Origin: Streptomyces sp. Ag109_O5-10
GTDB lineage: Bacteria; Actinomycetota; Actinomycetes; Streptomycetales; Streptomycetaceae
Length of the DNA: 64,000 bases
NCBI RefSeq assembly: GCF_900105755.1
Contig: NZ_FNTQ01000001.1
Coordinates: forward strand, 3,906,001-3,970,000
Reading direction: 5' to 3'
In this document: piece by piece, positions 11,451 to 19,900 of the stretch
Position numbering within the stretch: position 1 is the first letter of the stretch
Layout: every line of letters begins with the position of its first letter
Position numbers and translations under genes: made by a program
The notes under the pieces: generated by a model
The model's database searches: none
Seen by the model: only the letters and a program-made list of their open reading frames with translations
What the model was told of the DNA's origin: nothing

Positions 11451-13951
11451 GCCTCCACCTCCTTGGGTGCCTCACCGGCGGTACCCGCCGGGCCGATGCG
11501 GACGAGGGAGCCGGGCAGCGCCCCGGTGTCGGAGGCGACGCCGCCGCCGGCCGAGTTCAGCGGGAGCCAGACCACGCGGTCGGGCATCTCGGTGATCCTG
11601 AGCGGGAGTTCGACGGTGCCGGCGCCCGCGGTGACGGCGATGAGGCCGCCGTCCTCGACGCCCGCCTCGGCGGCGGTCGCCGCGGACACGCGCGCGTGGG
11701 CGGCGTGCCGGGTGCCTGCCAGTGCGTCGTCGCCGTCCTGGAGGACGCCCTGGTCGAGGAGGAGCCGGTGCCCGGCGAGCACGGCCTCCCCGGCGGCGGG
11801 CCTGGGCAGCGAGGCCGCCGTCTCCAGGGGTGCGCAGGCCTTGGGTCCGTCCCAGGCGGCGAGCCGGTCCAGTTCCGCCCGCGCGGTGCGCAGGTCGGGC
11901 AGGCCGAGGTGGACGTCCATGGCGTCGGCGAGCATCTGCAGCACGCGCGCGTCGGTGGGCGGCAGCCGCCGGGTCATCTGCTCGGGCTTGAGGGCGGCCT
12001 CGAAGAGACGCGCCCGGCCTTCCCAGTTGAGGAAGGTGCCGGCCTTCTCGGCGACCGCGGCGACCGGCAGGACGACGTCGGCGTGCTCGGTGACCTCGCT
12101 GGGCCGCAGCTCCAGCGAGACCAGGAAGCCGACGGCTTCGAGTGCCGCACGCGCGCGTGCCGGGTCGGGCAGGTCGGCGACCTCTACGCCGGCGACCAGC
12201 AGGGCGGACAGTTCGCCGCGGGCGGCGGCCTCGACGATCTGGCCGGTGTCGCGGCCGTAGCGGAGCGGGAGTTCGGAGACGCCCCAGGCGGCGGCGACCT
12301 CCTCACGCGCGCGTGGGTCGGTGGCCGGGCGGCCGCCCGGCAGCAGCGACGGCAGCGCACCCGCCTCGAGCGCGCCGCGTTCACCGGCCCGGCGGGGGAT
12401 CCACACCAGCTGGGCGCCGGTGGCGGTGGCGGCCCGTACGGCGGCGGTGAGGCCGCCGGCGACCGACGCCAGCCGTTCCCCTACGACGATCACCGCGCCC
12501 TCGGAGCGCAGCGACTCGGCGGCCCGGGTGCCGGACTCCTCCAGGCCGACTCCGCTCGCGAGTGCGTCCAGCCACTCGGTCTCGGTGCCTGGTGCGGCCG
12601 GCAGCAGCGTGCCCCCCGCCTTCTCCAGCCCGCGTGTGGCGTACGTGGCGAGGGAGAACACCTGCTGCTTGTGCTTGCGCCAGGCCTTGCGCAGCCGCAG
12701 GAAGACGCCGGGCGCCTCCTCTTCCGACTCGAACCCGACGAGGAGGACGGCGGGTGCCTTCTCCAGGGAGGTGTAGGTGACGCCCGTACCGTCCAGGTCG
12801 CGGCCGCGGCCCGCCACCCGTGCGGCCAGGAAGTCGGCCTCCTCGCTGGTGTGCACGCGCGCGCGGAAGTCGATGTCGTTGGTGTCGAGGGCCACGCGCG
12901 CGAACTTGCTGTACGCGTAGGCGTCCTCGACGGTGAGCCGGCCACCGGTGAGGACGCCGGCCCGGGAGCGGGCGGCGGCCAGGCCCCGGGCGGCGGCTTC
13001 GAGGGCCTCCGGCCAGGAGGCGGCTTCGAGGACCCCCTGGGCATTGCGGACCAGCGGGGTCTCCAGGCGGTCCTTCTGCTGCGTGTACCGGAACGCGAAG
13101 CGTCCCTTGTCGCAGATCCACTCCTCGTTGACCTCGGGGTCGTCGGCGGCGAGCCGCCGCATGACCTTGCCGCGCCGGTGGTCGGTGCGGGTGGCACAGC
13201 CGCCCGAGCAGTGCTCGCACACGGACGGCGAGGAGATCAGGTCGAAGGGCCGGGAGCGGAAGCGGTACGCCGCCGAGGTGAGAGCGCCGACCGGGCAGAT
13301 CTGGATGGTGTTCCCGGAGAAGTACGACTCGAACGGGTCGCCCTCGCCGGTGCCGACCTGCTGCAGCGCGCCGCGCTCCAGGAGTTCGATCATCGGGTCG
13401 CCGGCGACCTGGTTGGAGAACCGGGTGCAGCGGGCGCACAGCACGCACCGTTCGCGGTCCAGGAGCACCTGGGTGGAGATCGGGACGGGCTTCTCGTAGG
13501 TGCGCTTGCGGCCCTCGAAGCGGGACTCGGCGTTGCCGTGCGACATGGCCTGGTTCTGCAACGGGCACTCGCCGCCCTTGTCGCAGACCGGGCAGTCCAG
13601 CGGGTGGTTGATGAGCAGCAGCTCCATCACGCCGTGCTGGGCCTTCTCGGCGACGGGCGAGGTGAGGTGAGTCTTAACCACCATCCCGTCCGTACAGGTG
13701 ATCGTGCAGGAGGCCATGGGCTTGCGCTGGCCCTCGACCTCGACGATGCACTGGCGGCAGGCGCCGGCCGGGTCCAGCAGGGGGTGGTCGCAGAAGCGCG
13801 GGATCTCGATGCCGAGCTGTTCGGCGGCACGGATGACCAGGGTGCCCTTGGGCACGCTGATCTCGATGCCGTCGATCGTCAGCGTGACGAGGTCCTCCGG
13901 CGGGACCGCCGCCGTTCCCCCTGAGGAGGGGGAACTCGTGGTCACGGTCAT
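11447..13951 (-). CDS. nuoG: NADH-quinone oxidoreductase subunit G
   Basis: 834 residues, the large Fe-S subunit. The N-terminal [2Fe-2S] ferredoxin domain has Cys 54, 65, 68 and 82. The N5-type motif HPLDCPVCDKGGEC follows (His116, Cys120/123/129), then a four-Cys cluster (CVLCARCTRF ... CPVG) and the molybdopterin-oxidoreductase-type [4Fe-4S] motif CEHCSGGC near residue 250. The remaining ~550 residues are a diverged molybdopterin-domain shell. The true start is the ATG at 13951 (MTVTTSSP), overlapping the nuoF stop by 4 bases; the open frame upstream is only the shadow of nuoF. Confidence 0.97.
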   Translation of the reverse strand: MTVTTSSPSSGGTAAVPPEDLVTLTIDGIEISVPKGTLVIRAAEQLGIEIPRFCDHPLLDPAGACRQCIVEVEGQRKPMASCTITCTDGMVVKTHLTSPVAEKAQHGVMELLLINHPLDCPVCDKGGECPLQNQAMSHGNAESRFEGRKRTYEKPVPISTQVLLDRERCVLCARCTRFSNQVAGDPMIELLERGALQQVGTGEGDPFESYFSGNTIQICPVGALTSAAYRFRSRPFDLISSPSVCEHCSGGCATRTDHRRGKVMRRLAADDPEVNEEWICDKGRFAFRYTQQKDRLETPLVRNAQGVLEAASWPEALEAAARGLAAARSRAGVLTGGRLTVEDAYAYSKFARVALDTNDIDFRARVHTSEEADFLAARVAGRGRDLDGTGVTYTSLEKAPAVLLVGFESEEEAPGVFLRLRKAWRKHKQQVFSLATYATRGLEKAGGTLLPAAPGTETEWLDALASGVGLEESGTRAAESLRSEGAVIVVGERLASVAGGLTAAVRAATATGAQLVWIPRRAGERGALEAGALPSLLPGGRPATDPRAREEVAAAWGVSELPLRYGRDTGQIVEAAARGELSALLVAGVEVADLPDPARARAALEAVGFLVSLELRPSEVTEHADVVLPVAAVAEKAGTFLNWEGRARLFEAALKPEQMTRRLPPTDARVLQMLADAMDVHLGLPDLRTARAELDRLAAWDGPKACAPLETAASLPRPAAGEAVLAGHRLLLDQGVLQDGDDALAGTRHAAHARVSAATAAEAGVEDGGLIAVTAGAGTVELPLRITEMPDRVVWLPLNSAGGGVASDTGALPGSLVRIGPAGTAGEAPKEVEA

Positions 13952-15297
13952 GCGTTCACCTCCGGGCGGTCCGCCCAGGCCGTCGACTTGGCCGGGTCGA
14001 AGGGGCAGCCCCGGCCCGTGATGTGCTGTTCGTACTCCTCGCGGAAGTACTTGAGCGAGGAGAAGATCGGGGACGCCGCGCCGTCGCCGAGGGCGCAGAA
14101 GGACTTGCCGTTGATGTTGTCGGCGATGTCGTTCAGCTTGTCGAGGTCGGACATCACGCCCTTGCCGGCCTCGATGTCGCGGAGCAACTGCACGAGCCAG
14201 TAGGTGCCTTCGCGGCAGGGGGTGCACTTGCCGCAGGACTCGTGGGCGTAGAACTCGGTCCAGCGGGTGACGGCGCGCACCACGCAGGTGGTCTCGTCGA
14301 AGCACTGGAGTGCCTTGGTGCCGAGCATGGAGCCCGCGGCGCCCACCCCTTCGTAGTCGAGGGGGACGTCGAGGTGCTCGTCGGTGAACATGGGCGTCGA
14401 GGAGCCGCCCGGGGTCCAGAACTTCAGGCGGTGGCCCGGCCGCATCCCGCCGCTCATGTCTAGGAGCTGGCGCAGGGTGATGCCGAGCGGTGCCTCGTAC
14501 TGGCCGGGGCTCGCGACGTGGCCGCTGAGGGAGTAGAGCGTGAAGCCGGGCGACTTCTCGCTCCCCATCGACCTGAACCATTCCTTGCCCTTGTGGAGGA
14601 TGGCGGGAACCGAGGCGATGGACTCGACGTTGTTCACAACAGTCGGGCAGGCATAGAGCCCTTCGACGGCAGGGAAGGGGGGACGCAGTCGCGGTTGACC
14701 GCGGCGGCCTTCGAGCGAGTCGAGCAGTGCGGTCTCCTCACCGCAGATGTACGCGCCGGCGCCGGCGTGCACGGTGAGCTGCAGGTCGAGTCCGCTGCCG
14801 AGGATGTTCTCGCCGAGGTAGCCGGCCGCGTAGGCCTCGCGCACGGCCTCGTGCAACCGCCGCAGGACGGGGACGACTTCACCACGCAGGTAGATGAAGG
14901 CATGCGACGACCGGATGGCGTAGCACGCGATCACGATGCCCTCGATGAGGCTGTGCGGGTTGGCGAACAGGAGCGGGATGTCCTTGCAGGTCCCGGGCTC
15001 CGATTCGTCGGCGTTGACAACTAGATAGTGCGGTTTGCCGTCTCCCTGCGGAATGAACTGCCACTTCATCCCGGTGGGGAATCCCGCGCCGCCGCGGCCG
15101 CGCAGTCCGGACTCCTTGACGTAGGCGATCAGGTCGTCCGGTGACATGGCGAGCGCCTTGCGGAGCCCCTCGTATCCCTCGTGCCTCCGGTAGACGTCGA
15201 GCGTCCAGGACCGGTCCTCGTCCCAGAAGGCCGACAGCACGGGTGCGAGCAGCTTCTCGGGGCTGGTGTCCTTGAGGTCGGGTACCACCGTCATCAC
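13948..15297 (-). CDS. nuoF: NADH-quinone oxidoreductase subunit F (NADH/FMN-binding)
   Basis: 449 residues, the NADH dehydrogenase catalytic subunit. The glycine-rich NADH/FMN motif GRGGAGFPTGMKWQ lies at residues 67-80, and the N3 cluster motif ESCGKCTPCREGT lies near residue 355 with a further Cys about 40 residues on. Two starts are possible: GTG at 15297 (GTGA overlap with the nuoE stop) or the next-codon ATG at 15294 (TGATG arrangement). Either gives coupled translation. Electrons enter here from NADH and pass to NuoG. Confidence 0.97.
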   Translation of the reverse strand: MMTVVPDLKDTSPEKLLAPVLSAFWDEDRSWTLDVYRRHEGYEGLRKALAMSPDDLIAYVKESGLRGRGGAGFPTGMKWQFIPQGDGKPHYLVVNADESEPGTCKDIPLLFANPHSLIEGIVIACYAIRSSHAFIYLRGEVVPVLRRLHEAVREAYAAGYLGENILGSGLDLQLTVHAGAGAYICGEETALLDSLEGRRGQPRLRPPFPAVEGLYACPTVVNNVESIASVPAILHKGKEWFRSMGSEKSPGFTLYSLSGHVASPGQYEAPLGITLRQLLDMSGGMRPGHRLKFWTPGGSSTPMFTDEHLDVPLDYEGVGAAGSMLGTKALQCFDETTCVVRAVTRWTEFYAHESCGKCTPCREGTYWLVQLLRDIEAGKGVMSDLDKLNDIADNINGKSFCALGDGAASPIFSSLKYFREEYEQHITGRGCPFDPAKSTAWADRPEVNA

Positions 15298-16172
15298 TCC
15301 CCCTCCTCGGCGGCAGTCCCTGCCGGGTGCGACGGGTCGGAGGCCGAGGTCTCCTGCGGTGCGTCATGGGAACTGAGGTGCTCGGCCGGCGACGGCTCGT
15401 GCGCCGACCGGTCCTGCCGGTCCGGCGCTCCCTCCTGCGGACCTCCGCGCGGATGGACCACGCGCGCGGGTGCGGCCTCACCCCTTGCCAGGCGGAGGCC
15501 CACCAGCGACGCGGGTCCCGCACTCCCGCCCTCCTCCACGGCTCCGGGCCGCTCGTCGGGGAAGCCGGCCAGGATCCGCGCGGTCTCCTTGAAGGTGCAC
15601 AGCCGGGCGCCGCGGGTGGGCTCAACGTCCCGGCCCGCGCGCAGGTCGTCGACGAGGCGTTTGGCGCTGGCCGGGGTCTGGTTGTCGAAGAACTCCCAGT
15701 TGACCATCACGACGGGCGCGAAGTCGCAGGCCGCGTTGCACTCGATGTGCTCCAGGGTGACCTTGCCGTCGCCGGTGGTCTCGCCGTTGCCGACGCCCAG
15801 GTGCTCCTGGAGGGTCTCGAAGATCGCGTCGCCGCCCATGACCGCGCACAGCGTGTTGGTGCAGACGCCCACCTGGTAGTCGCCGGAGGGCTTGCGCCGG
15901 TACATGGTGTAGAAGGTGGCGACGGCGGTGACCTCGGCCGTGGTCAGCTCCAGGACGTCCGCGCAGAACTGCATCCCGGTGCGCGTGACGTGCCCTTCCT
16001 CCGCCTGCACGAGGTGCAGCAACGGCAGCAGGGCGGACCGGGAGTCGGGGTAGCGGGCGACGATGTCGCGCGCGTCCGCCTCCAGGCGGGCCCGGACGTC
16101 GTCCGGGTAGGCGGGCGCGGGCAGCTCGGGCATGCCCAGGCTGATTCCGCGCTCCGAGGAAGAAGTGGTCAC
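15294..16172 (-). CDS. nuoE: NADH-quinone oxidoreductase subunit E with long C-terminal extension
   Basis: 292 residues. The thioredoxin-like [2Fe-2S] domain is complete by about residue 190, with cluster cysteines 104, 109, 145 and 149 in the C-x4-C ... C-x3-C pattern. About 100 further residues are low-complexity, rich in Ala, Glu, Pro, Ser and His, and do not resemble the core fold; enterobacterial NuoE has only about 166 residues. The start is the GTG at 16172 (MTTSSSERG), overlapping the nuoD stop by 4 bases. An internal ATG (MPELPAPAYP, 13 codons later) is possible but lacks the coupling. Confidence 0.95.
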   Translation of the reverse strand: MTTSSSERGISLGMPELPAPAYPDDVRARLEADARDIVARYPDSRSALLPLLHLVQAEEGHVTRTGMQFCADVLELTTAEVTAVATFYTMYRRKPSGDYQVGVCTNTLCAVMGGDAIFETLQEHLGVGNGETTGDGKVTLEHIECNAACDFAPVVMVNWEFFDNQTPASAKRLVDDLRAGRDVEPTRGARLCTFKETARILAGFPDERPGAVEEGGSAGPASLVGLRLARGEAAPARVVHPRGGPQEGAPDRQDRSAHEPSPAEHLSSHDAPQETSASDPSHPAGTAAEEGE

Positions 16173-17491
16173 CGGTCGACGCCTCCCATCACGGGGTCGA
16201 TGGACGCGACGGCGACGATGACGTCGGCGACCTGGCCGCCCTCGCACATCGCCGCCATGGCCTGCAGGTTGGTGAAGGACGGGTCGCGGAAGTGGACCCG
16301 GTAGGGACGGGTGCCGCCGTCGGACACGGCGTGCACGCCGAGCTCGCCCTTGGGTGACTCGACGGCCGTGTAGGCCTGGCCGGGCGGGACCCGGAAGCCC
16401 TCGGTGACGAGCTTGAAGTGGTGGATCAGGGCCTCCATGGAGGTGCCCATGATCTTCTTGATGTGGTCGAGGGAGTTGCCGAGTCCGTCCGGCCCGAGGG
16501 CGAGCTGGGCGGGCCAGGCGATCTTCTTGTCGGCGACCATGACCGGCCCGGGCTGGAGCCGGTCCAGGCACTGCTCGACGATCCCGAGCGACTGGCGCAT
16601 CTCCTCCAGGCGGACCAGGAAGCGGCCGTAGGCGTCGCAGGTGTCGGCGGTCGGGATCTCGAAGTCGTACGTCTCGTAGCCGCAGTAGGGCTGTGCCTTG
16701 CGCAGGTCGTGCGGCAGGCCCGCGGCACGCAGGATCGGTCCGGTGGCGCCGAGGGCCATGCAGCCGGCCAGGTCGAGGTAGCCGATGTCCTGCATGCGGG
16801 CCTTGAAGATGGGGTTCCCGGTGGCGAGCTTGTCGTACTCCGGGAGGTTCTTGCGCATCTTCTTCACGAACTCGCGGATCTGGTCGACGGCGCCGGGCGG
16901 CAGGTCCTGGGCGAGGCCGCCGGGGCGGATGTACGCGTGGTTCATCCGCAGGCCGGTGATGAGTTCGTAGAGATCGAGAATCATTTCACGATCACGGAAG
17001 CCGTAGATCATGATCGTGGTGGCGCCGAGTTCCATGCCGCCGGTGGCGATGCACACCAGGTGGGAGGAGAGCCGGTTGAGCTCCATCAGGAGCACCCTGA
17101 TGATGCTGGCGCGCTCGCTGATCTGGTCCTCGATGCCGAGGAGCTTCTCGACGGCGAGACAGTAGCCGGTCTCGTTGAAGAAGGACGTCAGGTAGTCCAT
17201 GCGCGTCACGAACGTGGTGCCCTGCGTCCACGTCCGGAACTCGAGGTTCTTCTCGATGCCGGTGTGCAGGTAGCCGATGCCGCAGCGGGCCTCGGTGACC
17301 GTCTCGCCGTCGATCTCCAGGATGAGGCGGAGCACTCCATGGGTGGACGGGTGCTGGGGACCCATGTTGACGACGATGCGCTCGTCGTCGGCGCGGGCCG
17401 CGGACTGGACGATCTCGTCCCAGTCGCCGCCGGTGACCGTGTAGACGGTGCCCTCGGTGGTTTCGCGGGCGGCTGCTGACTGTGTGCTCAC
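16169..17491 (-). CDS. nuoD: NADH-quinone oxidoreductase subunit D
   Basis: 440 residues, the 49-kDa-type subunit that forms the quinone-binding cavity with NuoB. The hallmark VNMGPQHPSTHGVLRL lies near residues 40-55. NuoC and NuoD are separate genes here, unlike the fused NuoCD of E. coli. The GTG start at 17491 (MSTQSAAARE) overlaps the nuoC stop by 4 bases; the reading frame further upstream runs antiparallel to sense in nuoC and is not part of the protein. The C-terminus SIDPVMGGVDR is the canonical end of the family. Confidence 0.97.
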   Translation of the reverse strand: MSTQSAAARETTEGTVYTVTGGDWDEIVQSAARADDERIVVNMGPQHPSTHGVLRLILEIDGETVTEARCGIGYLHTGIEKNLEFRTWTQGTTFVTRMDYLTSFFNETGYCLAVEKLLGIEDQISERASIIRVLLMELNRLSSHLVCIATGGMELGATTIMIYGFRDREMILDLYELITGLRMNHAYIRPGGLAQDLPPGAVDQIREFVKKMRKNLPEYDKLATGNPIFKARMQDIGYLDLAGCMALGATGPILRAAGLPHDLRKAQPYCGYETYDFEIPTADTCDAYGRFLVRLEEMRQSLGIVEQCLDRLQPGPVMVADKKIAWPAQLALGPDGLGNSLDHIKKIMGTSMEALIHHFKLVTEGFRVPPGQAYTAVESPKGELGVHAVSDGGTRPYRVHFRDPSFTNLQAMAAMCEGGQVADVIVAVASIDPVMGGVDR

Positions 17492-18231
17492 GAGTACGAC
17501 CTCCGCTGGTCCGGAGCCGGGATCTGGGCGCCCTTGTACTCGACGGGGATGCCGCCGAGGGGGTAGTCCTTGCGCTGCGGATGGCCCTGCCAGTCGTCCG
17601 GCATCATGATCCGCGTCAGGGCCGGGTGACCGTCGAAGACGATCCCGAAGAAGTCGTAGGTCTCGCGTTCGTGCCAGTCGTTGGTCGGATAGACGGAGAC
17701 CAGGGACGGGATGTGCGGGTCGGCGTCCGGGGCGCTGACCTCCAGGCGGATCAGCCGGTTGTGGGTGATCGAGCGCAGGTGGTAGACGGCGTGCAGCTCG
17801 CGGCCCTTGTCGTGCAGGTAGTGGACGCCGCTGACGCCGGTGCACAGTTCGAAGCGCAGGGCGGGGTCGTCGCGCAGGGTGCGGGCGACGCGCGGCAGGT
17901 GCTCGCGTTCGATGTGGAAGGTGAGTTCGCCGCGGTCGACGACCGTCTTCTCGATGGCGTTGTCCGGGAGCAGTCCCTGCTCCTCCAGCGCGCCCTCCAG
18001 TTCGTCGGCGACCTCGTCGAACCAGCCGCCGTAGGGGCGGGTGGCCGGTCCCGGGAGGCGCACCGAGCGGACCAGGCCGCCGTAGCCGGAGGTGTCGCCG
18101 CCGTTGTTGGCGCCGAACATGCCGCGCTGGACGCGGATCTCCTCTCCGCCCTGGCCGCGCTGACCCGGGAGGTTGTCGGCGGCCAGGTCCTTCTCGGGGT
18201 TGACCCCGTTGTGGCCGTTCGCGTCGCTCAC
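17488..18231 (-). CDS. nuoC: NADH-quinone oxidoreductase subunit C
   Basis: 247 residues. The 30-kDa-type core contains the conserved block YDFFGIVFDGHPALTRIMMP followed by DWQGHPQRKDYPLGGIPVEY. An N-terminal extension of about 60 residues (MSDANGHNG...) precedes the core. The GTG start at 18231 overlaps the nuoB stop by 4 bases. It is a structural subunit of the peripheral arm and binds no cofactor. Confidence 0.97.
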   Translation of the reverse strand: MSDANGHNGVNPEKDLAADNLPGQRGQGGEEIRVQRGMFGANNGGDTSGYGGLVRSVRLPGPATRPYGGWFDEVADELEGALEEQGLLPDNAIEKTVVDRGELTFHIEREHLPRVARTLRDDPALRFELCTGVSGVHYLHDKGRELHAVYHLRSITHNRLIRLEVSAPDADPHIPSLVSVYPTNDWHERETYDFFGIVFDGHPALTRIMMPDDWQGHPQRKDYPLGGIPVEYKGAQIPAPDQRRSYS

Positions 18232-18782
18232 CGCAGCAGCCCCTTCATCTCGATCGTGGGCAGGGCCTTGAGCGCCGCCTCCTCCGCCTCCCGGGCCGCT
18301 TCCTTCGCGTTGACGCCGAGCTTGGAGGTCTGGATCTTCTGGTGGAGCTTGAGGATCGCGTCCATCAGCATCTCGGGGCGCGGCGGGCAGCCCGGCAGGT
18401 AGATGTCGACGGGGACGATGTGGTCGACGCCCTGGACGATCGCGTAGTTGTTGAACATGCCGCCCGAGGACGCGCAGACGCCCATGGAGATCACCCACTT
18501 GGGATTGGGCATCTGGTCGTAGACCTGCCTGAGCACCGGCGCCATCTTCTGGCTGACCCGGCCGGCGACGATCATGAGGTCGGCCTGGCGGGGTGAGCCG
18601 CGGAAGACCTCCATGCCGAAGCGGGCCAGGTCGTAGCGGCCGGCGCCGGTGGTCATCATCTCGATGGCGCAGCAGGCGAGGCCGAAGGTGGCGGGGAAGA
18701 CGGACGCCTTGCGCACCCAGCCCGCGGCCTGCTCGACGGTGGTCAGCAGGAAGCCGCTCGGCAGCTTTTCTTCGAGTCCCAT
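18228..18782 (-). CDS. nuoB: NADH-quinone oxidoreductase subunit B (N2 cluster)
   Basis: 184 residues. The four ligands of the terminal N2 [4Fe-4S] cluster are visible: the tandem pair Cys37-Cys38 in LACCAIEMM, Cys103 in GVCASSGG and Cys132 in YLPGCPPRPE. The ATG at 18782 (MGLEEKLPSG) fits the family start and lies 13 bases after nuoA. A Glu/Ala-rich tail of about 35 residues follows the core. Confidence 0.97.
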   Translation of the reverse strand: MGLEEKLPSGFLLTTVEQAAGWVRKASVFPATFGLACCAIEMMTTGAGRYDLARFGMEVFRGSPRQADLMIVAGRVSQKMAPVLRQVYDQMPNPKWVISMGVCASSGGMFNNYAIVQGVDHIVPVDIYLPGCPPRPEMLMDAILKLHQKIQTSKLGVNAKEAAREAEEAALKALPTIEMKGLLR

Positions 18783-18795
18783 GTCCAAAGACCCC

Positions 18796-19155
18796 TCAGT
18801 CCCATTCCAGGCCGCCGCGTCGCCAGACGTATGCGTAGGCGACGAAGACGGTGAGCACGAAGAGCAGCATCTCCACGAGCCCGAAAACACCCAGGGCGTC
18901 GAAGGTGACGGCCCACGGGTAGAGGAAGACGATCTCGATGTCGAAGACGATGAAGAGCATCGCCGTCAGGTAGTACTTGATCGGGAAACGCCCGCCCCCG
19001 GCCGGCGTGGGGGTCGGCTCGATACCGCACTCGTAGGCTTCGAGCTTGGCGCGGTTGTACCGCTTCGGACCGATCAGCGTGGCCATGACCACGGAGAAGA
19101 TCGCAAAGCCTGCCCCGAGGGCTCCCAGTACGAGGATGGGCGCATAGGCGTTCAC
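18796..19155 (-). CDS. nuoA: NADH-quinone oxidoreductase subunit A
   Basis: 119 residues with three membrane helices and the invariant loop AKLEAYECGIEPT containing the conserved Cys/Glu. It is the first gene of the operon. It begins with GTG at 19155 behind a good Shine-Dalgarno (GAGGAG, spacing 2-3 nt, with a second GAGAGGAG just upstream). The untranslated leader of about 130 nt contains the Rex-type operator at 19266-19281. Confidence 0.97.
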   Translation of the reverse strand: MNAYAPILVLGALGAGFAIFSVVMATLIGPKRYNRAKLEAYECGIEPTPTPAGGGRFPIKYYLTAMLFIVFDIEIVFLYPWAVTFDALGVFGLVEMLLFVLTVFVAYAYVWRRGGLEWD

Positions 19156-19265
19156 CGCTCCTCGCTCCTCTCAGTCGGCACTGACTGGTGGCGGTTCGGA
19201 TCGGGCTCCCCACCTGCCTCGTCCGTCCCGCGAACCCCGCGCGTCCCGGGCGAAGATCGCGAACA

Positions 19266-19281
19266 TGTGAAGCAGGTCACA
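19266..19281. promoter_or_regulatory. Rex operator (ROP) in the nuo promoter region
   Basis: The 16-bp sequence TGTGAAGCAGGTCACA matches the Rex palindrome (TGTGAA-N4-TTCACA) at 11 of 12 defined positions. Known biology: Rex is an NAD+/NADH-sensing repressor in Streptomyces whose sites precede respiratory genes including nuo. The site lies 17 bp downstream of the -10 hexamer and 110 bp before the nuoA start, a position suited to blocking the polymerase when NADH is low. Confidence 0.75.
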
Positions 19282-19297
19282 AGCCCAACTGCCTCGC

Positions 19298-19303
19298 ATC
19301 TTA
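19298..19303 (-). promoter_or_regulatory. Candidate -10 box of the nuo operon
   Basis: Read on the minus strand the hexamer is TAAGAT, close to the TANNNT consensus. No good -35 box is found at 16-18 bp upstream, so the promoter may depend on an activator or be misplaced. The Rex site lies just downstream, which supports the location. Confidence 0.4.
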
Positions 19304-19487
19304 TGCCCGCCGCTCTGTGATCTGCGACACGGGGTATTCCACAAGCTTTGTGATCTCCACCACCTGACGATCGATCATGAAGTCGGATGAGTGGTGATCT
19401 TCGTACGCGAAGCGTTCAGCTGATCACCAGAAGTGACAATTTCGATCGTTGATGCAGACCAGGCGGGGTGCCGGGTGGGCGTCTCCA

Positions 19488-19540
19488 TATCAAGAGGGTT
19501 CCCCTGCATGCAAATTCGCCATGGACGGGACCCCTTGATA
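19488..19540. promoter_or_regulatory. Strong hairpin in the NlpC/P60 leader region
   Basis: Arms TATCAAG-A-GGGTTCC and its complement ending CCCCTTGATA pair over about 12 bp with one bulge. An inner CATG/CATG pair continues the stem. It could be a terminator for a short leader transcript, an attenuator or an operator. It lies about 360 bp before the hydrolase start. Confidence 0.4.
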
Positions 19541-19749
19541 GTGAGCCGCATTCACACATCGGGGGGAGGTTCGGTGGCCGATGTGGACGCGTGCACGCGT
19601 TCACGAACCCGGACGCGCGAGACGCGCCCCCACCGGTAACCGTTCCGTGACCTCCGCCACATCCGTGAGGGGCGTGTGAGAACGGGGCTTGGCCAACCAT
19701 CCCGACCGATGGTAGGCGGAGGGCAATCCGGACGTAACAGCGAAAGAAC

Positions 19750-19769
19750 GTGATCACGGGCTTGATCAC
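19750..19769. promoter_or_regulatory. Palindromic operator-like site upstream of NlpC/P60 gene
   Basis: Two perfect 7-bp half-sites, GTGATCA and TGATCAC, separated by 6 bp. Crp sites (TGTGA-N6-TCACA) are similar in sequence but have a shorter period, so the cognate regulator is unclear. Confidence 0.35.
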
Positions 19770-19900
19770 AGGAGTCCGCAATGTCCGTTAAGGCGTCAAT
19801 AAAGAAAGACGCGCGAAGGATTTGGCGTCTCGATTGAGCAACTGTGGCGCAGCACACGTTTCTTGTAGATATGAAGGAGCCCCTGATACCGGTTGTTCCC

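Larger units (their letters stand above)
19304..19900. other. Long leader/intergenic region between nuoA and the NlpC/P60 gene
   Basis: About 600 bp without a convincing gene, and less GC-rich than its surroundings. It holds a 14-bp-stem hairpin at 19488-19540 and a palindrome GTGATCA-N6-TGATCAC at 19750-19769. A second partial Rex-like sequence (TGCACGCGTTCACGA) lies near 19592-19606. I looked for the ydaO/c-di-AMP riboswitch that precedes several Streptomyces muralytic genes but did not find its conserved blocks. Confidence 0.5.

Noticed and set aside
19441..19900. ydaO (c-di-AMP) riboswitch before the NlpC/P60 gene
   Set aside because: The expected conserved blocks (GGGGACCCA-like and CAGCTAACC-like) are missing on both strands.
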